Assembly: GCF_002161175.1 (NCBI RefSeq)
Contig: NZ_NFMA01000001.1
Span: 219,702-283,701 of the forward strand
Source of the DNA: Flavonifractor sp. An100
GTDB lineage: Bacteria > Bacillota > Clostridia > Oscillospirales > Oscillospiraceae
Reading direction: 5' to 3'
DNA length: 64,000 nucleotides
The notes under the pieces were generated by a model. The model saw only the letters and a program-made list of their open reading frames with translations, was not told where the DNA came from and searched no databases. Every line of letters starts with the position of its first letter. Position 1 is the stretch's first letter. The position numbers were made by a program, and so were the translations under genes. Below, piece after piece: positions 59,803 through 64,000 of this stretch.

Positions 59803-61920
59803 TTATGCCTGCGGCGTAGCTGCGCTGCTCTTTGCGTTCATGCTGGGAGAGCTGCGGGCAGCAAGCCGCGTCCCATAATCGGTCATAGGCGTGTGGGCCT
59901 GCAAAATGTCGCTTGCAAGGCCATCCGTGTTGCCCACAGAGCCGGACGTGGCAGCAGATACCTTCCCGCCAGAGCCTCCAGCCGCGGCAGCTCCAGAGTT
60001 TACGCCCATGTCCTTCCCGGTAAGCGCCTGGAGAAGGAGCGCCATCTGGTCCATCTGCTGCGACATCTGCTGGCAGATATTGAGAAGCGTCTGCCCCTGC
60101 TGGACCTGCTCCCTGACTTTGTCGATGCCCTCGAACTCCATCATCTCCAGCGCGCCCAGCGCCTCTTGCGCCCGCTCCGGGTTGAAGAACCCGAGGCCGT
60201 ACAGCTCCTTGGCGCGTTCATTCTGCTCCATGCGGGAGAACGGGTTCTTTTTCTGAGCCTTGATTTTGACGTCGAACACCGGCCTGCGGTAGATGACCTC
60301 CTGCCCAGGGTAGCCAGAGGGAACGACCTGGTCCTTGATTGCGGCGTTGTTCATGTCGATGAACTGGTAGCTGCCGGGTACGGTCCCGGTGATGCGGAAG
60401 GAGCGGGTTTCGTCATAGAACTGCCGCATAAGCTCAATGCACATGGAGTTGACCTTGACGTGCGTGCGGTAGCTTGCGGCAATCATGTCGCGGCTGGCCT
60501 TGTTTCCGGCCTCCTGGAGTGCGGCAATAGCAGCAGCAGCCGTCACGCCGGAGCCAGAGCCGCCGGAGTTCACGTCGCGGTTGGATGCAGTGTCTTTCAT
60601 CTCCTCAATCTTCATCTGTGCCACGGTCACATAGATGTCAGAGAGGGGCTGCGTGGTGATCTCCCGGATGCGGTGTTCGTCCAGCTCTCCCTCTACATGG
60701 ACCAGAGGCTTGTTCCAATCCAGGAACTCAGCCTCATTCACGCCGGTGCTGGAGGACACAAAGAACCGCTTGCGCGTGGTCATCATGGCGTTCTCCAGGA
60801 TGTTGGAGGAGAGCTTGTCGATGTAGATTTGCGGGTCCTTGCAGATGGCAACATAGCCAAAGCCCACCGGCGTTCCCTTTTCAGGGAAAAGCACATCCAG
60901 GACCACAGGATATTTCCCGTGGTCATACCAGCCGCGCTCCTGGTACTCAGGCTCATTCTCGCTGGCAAACAGAAGGGTGGTCCCGACGAACTTTGCGTAG
61001 TGCAGGATGGTCCTGCCGGATGCGTTGCGGACCTTGTAGTACCAGTCCACCACCACGCTCTTGTTGCTGATGTCCACGGTATCGTCGTAGATGTACTGCT
61101 TCACATCAATGACGCTCCCGCCCAGGTGTCCCTTGTGTTCCGGGTACTGCTGCTCCAGAAGATCTTCGTCAACCAATTCCACGATGAAAAGGTTTCTGGA
61201 GTTCTGGATGTCTGTCACGCCGGGTTCCCAGAACAGTTTCAGAAGGTCAATCTCCCGGATGTCGATGTCACCCAGCCCATTCTCCTTGCTGCTGTTCCAG
61301 AAAACGCCGTAGGCAGCCGTTCCGTGCTTGAGCTTTTCCCACCAGTTGTCCGAGTAGGTCTGCTCGTAGTCGTTGTACTCCAGCACAACCGGAAGCACAG
61401 AGGACAAGACCTTGGCGCTCTCCTCGTCGGACCGTTCTCTCGGAAGCACGACAGGCTCCGGGTAGTTGTCCATGGCGTCAGCGTGCTTGTTCAGGATAGA
61501 GTTGAACAGCCATGCGCTCGTAGGCTCCGGCCTTGCGTCCGTGTTCTCTCCGGCCTTTTTCCGCTCGCGCCGCATGACCTCCCAATGCCGAAGCTCCCAC
61601 CACAGTTCGTCCTCAACCACGCGGTTCTCAAGCATGGTTTTCCCGTTCTTGTATTCCGTGAGGATGTCGATTGCTCGGGCGACCTCTTTCTCTCCGATTC
61701 GCTTTTGGCTGGAGCGGGCAGTCAGCAGCATAGCAGCCATTTCCGGGCTGATGCCCTCGTTGCGCTGCAAACCGGGCAGCCCGTTGGCCTGCATACTGTT
61801 CCGAGCGCCAGACCGCACCGCGCTCTGCTCCGCGTTGGCTTCCTGCCCAGGTTCCACCTTGGACCGGCTGACGTTCTCCGGTTCCTCCTGGTTGTTCCTC
61901 TTTCGTCCAAATGTCGGCAT
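59803..61920 (-). CDS. Phage portal protein
   Basis: The 705-residue protein forms the dodecameric DNA gate. It is longer than siphovirus portals and in the range of P22-type podovirus portals. It has a helical N-terminal arm, a central alpha/beta wing (PEPVVLPRERSDEESAKVLS onward) and a helical C-terminal barrel (about residues 560-700). It lies between terL and the protease, as expected. Assignment rests on position, length and overall pattern. Confidence 0.85.
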   Translation of the reverse strand: MPTFGRKRNNQEEPENVSRSKVEPGQEANAEQSAVRSGARNSMQANGLPGLQRNEGISPEMAAMLLTARSSQKRIGEKEVARAIDILTEYKNGKTMLENRVVEDELWWELRHWEVMRRERKKAGENTDARPEPTSAWLFNSILNKHADAMDNYPEPVVLPRERSDEESAKVLSSVLPVVLEYNDYEQTYSDNWWEKLKHGTAAYGVFWNSSKENGLGDIDIREIDLLKLFWEPGVTDIQNSRNLFIVELVDEDLLEQQYPEHKGHLGGSVIDVKQYIYDDTVDISNKSVVVDWYYKVRNASGRTILHYAKFVGTTLLFASENEPEYQERGWYDHGKYPVVLDVLFPEKGTPVGFGYVAICKDPQIYIDKLSSNILENAMMTTRKRFFVSSSTGVNEAEFLDWNKPLVHVEGELDEHRIREITTQPLSDIYVTVAQMKIEEMKDTASNRDVNSGGSGSGVTAAAAIAALQEAGNKASRDMIAASYRTHVKVNSMCIELMRQFYDETRSFRITGTVPGSYQFIDMNNAAIKDQVVPSGYPGQEVIYRRPVFDVKIKAQKKNPFSRMEQNERAKELYGLGFFNPERAQEALGALEMMEFEGIDKVREQVQQGQTLLNICQQMSQQMDQMALLLQALTGKDMGVNSGAAAAGGSGGKVSAATSGSVGNTDGLASDILQAHTPMTDYGTRLAARSSPSMNAKSSAATPQA

Positions 61921-61923
61921 AGC

Positions 61924-63366
61924 TTAGTACCTCCTGAAAAATTCGTATCTGTCGTACCGCAAGTCATCGTCGGTAGACAGCGGGTCATATACCACAAGGG
62001 GAGGGGCCTTTTTGGGCCGCGGCGCGATGGGGTTCTTCATGCAGACATACCGCAGCTCGTCGTAGATGTGGTCCTCTCCGTCGGTGTCGATGTCCTCCAC
62101 GTCCTTCTCGTCATACACGAGGTTCGGAACAGTTCGGATGAAATGCTTGCAAGTAGAGAACACATAGAGCATCGGGATTCCGCTTTCATCAAAGGCGAGC
62201 CGGTGATGGACCTGCATCTTCCCGTCAATGCGGGCATGATCTCCCTTCTCGAAGTAGACGCGCTCCCGCTCCATCAGAGCGCCGATACTTTCCGTTCCCT
62301 GGCTGCCCCAGATTGCAGGGTCGCCAACGCGATGGATGTTCCGCCACTTTAGGTTTGGGTCCTCCGCCTCGATCTGCTTTATCTTCCGGGCGACATCCGA
62401 GGGTTCCATCTTCACGCCGGTGTTCGGCGTCCCCGTGCATCCGTAATACTCACGGATGCGGTAGAGCCTCCGGTCGTGGTCTACGGCATACCATCCAACA
62501 GAGAACGGCCTTGAGTAGCCCCAGTCCAGCGCGCACCAGATTGCCCATGTGTCCGGCACAACGAACGGGGAGATGACATGGGTATTGATGCGGTCCTCGT
62601 AGTGGTCGCTGTCGTTCCTCCACTCGGTAAACACCTGGCCGGAGAAGGTGTCCCAGTTCCCGTAAAGAAGCGCGTTCCGCTCCTGCTCCGGCATGGATGC
62701 AAGGCGGGTGATGTAGTCCGGGTCATTCTCCAGCAGGATTTTGTTGTCGAACACAGAGGACGGGACGAAGATGCGGGACTTCCACCGAACCTCCTCGCGC
62801 CCATCCGGGTGCCTGATCTTCACTTGCTCCCAGATGGTTTCCATGGGCTTCCCGGCGGTTATGAACCGTTCCTTTACCCATCCATGACCGACGCCGCCGG
62901 GGTTTGCCTGGGCGCGGGTGTAGCACCGCGTTCCAGGCCCGTTCGGGCGGTTCCGGGAGAACATATAGCTGTATTCCTCCCACAAGAACTGCGTCAGCTC
63001 GTCGAAGTCGATGAAGTCATACCGCTTGCCCTGGTAGTTGGTTCTGTCCTTGGTGTACTGCATGGAGCCGAAGTAAATCTTGGCCCCGCTCGGGAAGGTC
63101 CAGACGTGCTTGCTCTCGTTGAACTTGGCTTTGCGGTATGCCCGCTTATAGATTTCGGTCGAGCGGTCCATCAGCTCAGTGAGCTGCGGGAAGGTCTTTC
63201 TGAGAATGAGGCCGCGGTAGTACGGAATCTCAACCTGCCGAAGCGCCTCGGCGAGGGCGCAATCAGACTTTCCGCCGCCAGCAGCTCCTCCATACAGCGC
63301 CTCGTCCTCGAAGCGAGCCATGAGAGCTGCCTGCCTCGGTTGCGGCCTCCATACCACATTACCCAT
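61924..63366 (-). CDS. terL: Terminase large subunit (packaging ATPase/nuclease)
   Basis: The 480-residue protein has an N-terminal ATPase with Walker A GGAAGGGKSDCALAE and Walker B DFIDFDELTQF, then a C-terminal RNase H-like nuclease domain with acidic residues (AIWCALDWGYSRPFSVGWY and RVGDPAIWGSQG). It cuts and pumps DNA into the head. It overlaps terS by eight bases. Confidence 0.93.
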   Translation of the reverse strand: MGNVVWRPQPRQAALMARFEDEALYGGAAGGGKSDCALAEALRQVEIPYYRGLILRKTFPQLTELMDRSTEIYKRAYRKAKFNESKHVWTFPSGAKIYFGSMQYTKDRTNYQGKRYDFIDFDELTQFLWEEYSYMFSRNRPNGPGTRCYTRAQANPGGVGHGWVKERFITAGKPMETIWEQVKIRHPDGREEVRWKSRIFVPSSVFDNKILLENDPDYITRLASMPEQERNALLYGNWDTFSGQVFTEWRNDSDHYEDRINTHVISPFVVPDTWAIWCALDWGYSRPFSVGWYAVDHDRRLYRIREYYGCTGTPNTGVKMEPSDVARKIKQIEAEDPNLKWRNIHRVGDPAIWGSQGTESIGALMERERVYFEKGDHARIDGKMQVHHRLAFDESGIPMLYVFSTCKHFIRTVPNLVYDEKDVEDIDTDGEDHIYDELRYVCMKNPIAPRPKKAPPLVVYDPLSTDDDLRYDRYEFFRRY

Positions 63367-63871
63367 CGGCGTCGCCTCCTCCAGGAACGGGAGGCCCTGG
63401 GTTCTCCATCACAGGGGACAGAAGCACAACGCCCCCGGCATCGTCGGCATCGTCCTCCTTGCCGTCCGGCTTGTACTTCCAGGTGTCCGGCCTGCGGTTG
63501 GTAAGCCAGAACATCGCGCTCGTCGGGTCAGGCGGGACCATCTTGTTGGTGGTGGTCACCAGCTCAATGACGTTGCCAGCTTTGTCAATCCGCTGCTCCC
63601 GCTTGGTTTCGACATACTCAAACCCGCAGGCCCTCTTATAGAGCGCCGCCTCCACGTTATCGTCCGGTTCTTCGCACGCCCGCGTGAAAGCAACCGAAAG
63701 CGCCGTGTAGCGCTCGTCCCCCTCGCTGCCCAGGTCCAGGTACTTTCGGAAAGTGGAATAGGCAATACGCAGCTTCCCGGCGATCTCCTTCGCTGTTGCT
63801 CCCTCGCGCGCCCACTTTTCGATTTTCTCCAGGTACGGAGATACATGGGTTTCATATTTGCTTTTTGCCAT
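63359..63871 (-). CDS. terS: Terminase small subunit
   Basis: The 170-residue protein has an N-terminal HTH (ATAKEIAGKLRIAYSTFRKYL) for DNA recognition, a helical oligomerisation region (VEAALYKRACGFEYVE) and a C-terminal tail (TSAMFWLTNRRPDTWKYK) found in many terminase small subunits. It starts the packaging operon, 33 bases after promoter copy 1. Confidence 0.88.
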   Translation of the reverse strand: MAKSKYETHVSPYLEKIEKWAREGATAKEIAGKLRIAYSTFRKYLDLGSEGDERYTALSVAFTRACEEPDDNVEAALYKRACGFEYVETKREQRIDKAGNVIELVTTTNKMVPPDPTSAMFWLTNRRPDTWKYKPDGKEDDADDAGGVVLLSPVMENPGPPVPGGGDADG

Positions 63872-63903
63872 ATCTCCATACCTCCTTTTTGCATACTGAT
63901 TTC

Positions 63904-63942
63904 ATCGTAGCAGGGGAGTGCGAATATTGCGCCACGAAAACC
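63904..63942 (-). promoter_or_regulatory. Candidate phage late promoter, copy 1 (packaging operon)
   Basis: On the minus strand: GGTTTTC, GT, GGCGCAAT, 12 bases, CTGCTACG, AT. It has -35-like GCGCAA, a 17-bp spacer and extended -10 TGCTACGAT. It is in front of terS and matches copy 2 at 23 of 25 non-spacer positions. Confidence 0.68.
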
Positions 63943-64000
63943 GGGAAAAGTTTGGACGGAAGGGGGGAGGCCCCCTCACACCCTCACCCCCCTATAATCC

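Larger units (their letters stand above)
34106..64000. mobile_element. Prophage, late half (continues past the right edge)
   Basis: Nearly all genes from 35.2 to 63.9 kb run leftward in virion order: terS, terL, portal, protease, scaffold, major capsid, fibres, adaptor, tail hub, ejection proteins, lysis. The capsid is of N4-gp56 type, the portal is large (705 residues) and no tape-measure or tail-tube gene is seen, so a podovirus-like particle is likely. Neither integrase nor early genes are in view; they should lie to the right of 64 kb. The left boundary is placed after the terminator at 34105 by inference; no attachment site was recognised. Confidence 0.88.

Noticed and set aside
59794..62352. 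852-codon open frame on the plus strand opposite the portal gene, and similar long frames opposite valS (1893-3317, 3375-4643), the giant protein (40906-43122) and leuS (30563-32062)
   Set aside because: They are antisense shadows of GC-rich genes with clear families on the other strand; they lack ribosome sites and recognisable motifs and have skewed His/Leu/Gly/Val composition.
63250..63275. A fourth late-promoter copy (GGCGCAATCAGAC on the plus strand)
   Set aside because: It lies inside terL, in the opposite direction, and has no CTGCTACG block at the required spacing.
63872..64000. An additional gene at the right edge
   Set aside because: No leftward or rightward frame with a ribosome site is visible; the stretch holds promoter copy 1 and a C-rich end of unknown meaning.

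Overview
The window is a 64 kb piece of a Gram-positive, fairly GC-rich Clostridia genome. The gene set suggests a gut Oscillospiraceae-type bacterium (Flavonifractor/Pseudoflavonifractor-like): a T-box-controlled valS, the ecfA1-ecfA2-ecfT-truA cluster, ftsEX with an M23 hydrolase, a clpE-type unfoldase, SLH-domain surface proteins and frequent sigma-A type promoters with 17-18 bp spacers. The taxonomic call is inference; no rRNA or tRNA gene is visible.

Region 1 (1-32.9 kb) is ordinary chromosome. It holds, in order: the end of a membrane protein, coaX, a YcxB-like membrane protein, a T-box leader with valS, a ferredoxin-type aldo/keto reductase, a cobalamin riboswitch driving a very large surface protein built like intrinsic factor (DUF4430, alpha/alpha toroid, DUF4430, three SLH domains), a ribbon-helix-helix protein with comF, mreB, a DtxR/MntR-type regulator with an MscS channel, a DUF4830 protein, an RsuA-type pseudouridine synthase, a CdaR/PucR regulator, and the division module ftsE-ftsX-(33-aa membrane peptide)-M23 hydrolase, which has candidate WalR boxes upstream. 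Then comes a leftward cluster: methyltransferase, ecfA1, ecfA2, ecfT, truA, DUF5711, cvpA, clpE. A DivIVA-like protein, a copper-amine-oxidase-N-domain protein and leuS close the region.

Region 2 (32.9-34.1 kb) is an IS30-family element lying between leuS and a terminator that probably once ended leuS.

Region 3 (34.1-64 kb, running off the right edge) is most of the late half of a temperate, podovirus-like prophage transcribed leftward: terS, terL, portal, a Prp-type protease, scaffold, N4-gp56-type capsid, collagen-like fibres, a complete diversity-generating retroelement (avd, template repeat, reverse transcriptase and a DUF6273 target with its variable repeat), adaptor and beta-propeller tail proteins, putative ejection proteins including a giant 3,337-residue polyvalent protein with a metallopeptidase motif and an ADP-ribosyltransferase-like domain, and a lysis module with a Tad2-like (anti-Thoeris) protein, an LLH holin and an amidase. 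Three copies of a 37-bp promoter-like repeat sit in front of the packaging, scaffold/capsid and lysis operons and look like the phage late promoter. A small rightward accessory pair and an XRE regulator lie at the left edge.

The strongest unusual signals are: the active-looking retroelement (16 template/variable differences, all at template adenines, none at the other 91 positions); the riboswitch-controlled intrinsic-factor-like surface protein; the phage-encoded Prp with matching cleavage-site-like leaders; the shared late promoter; and the giant polyvalent effector protein.
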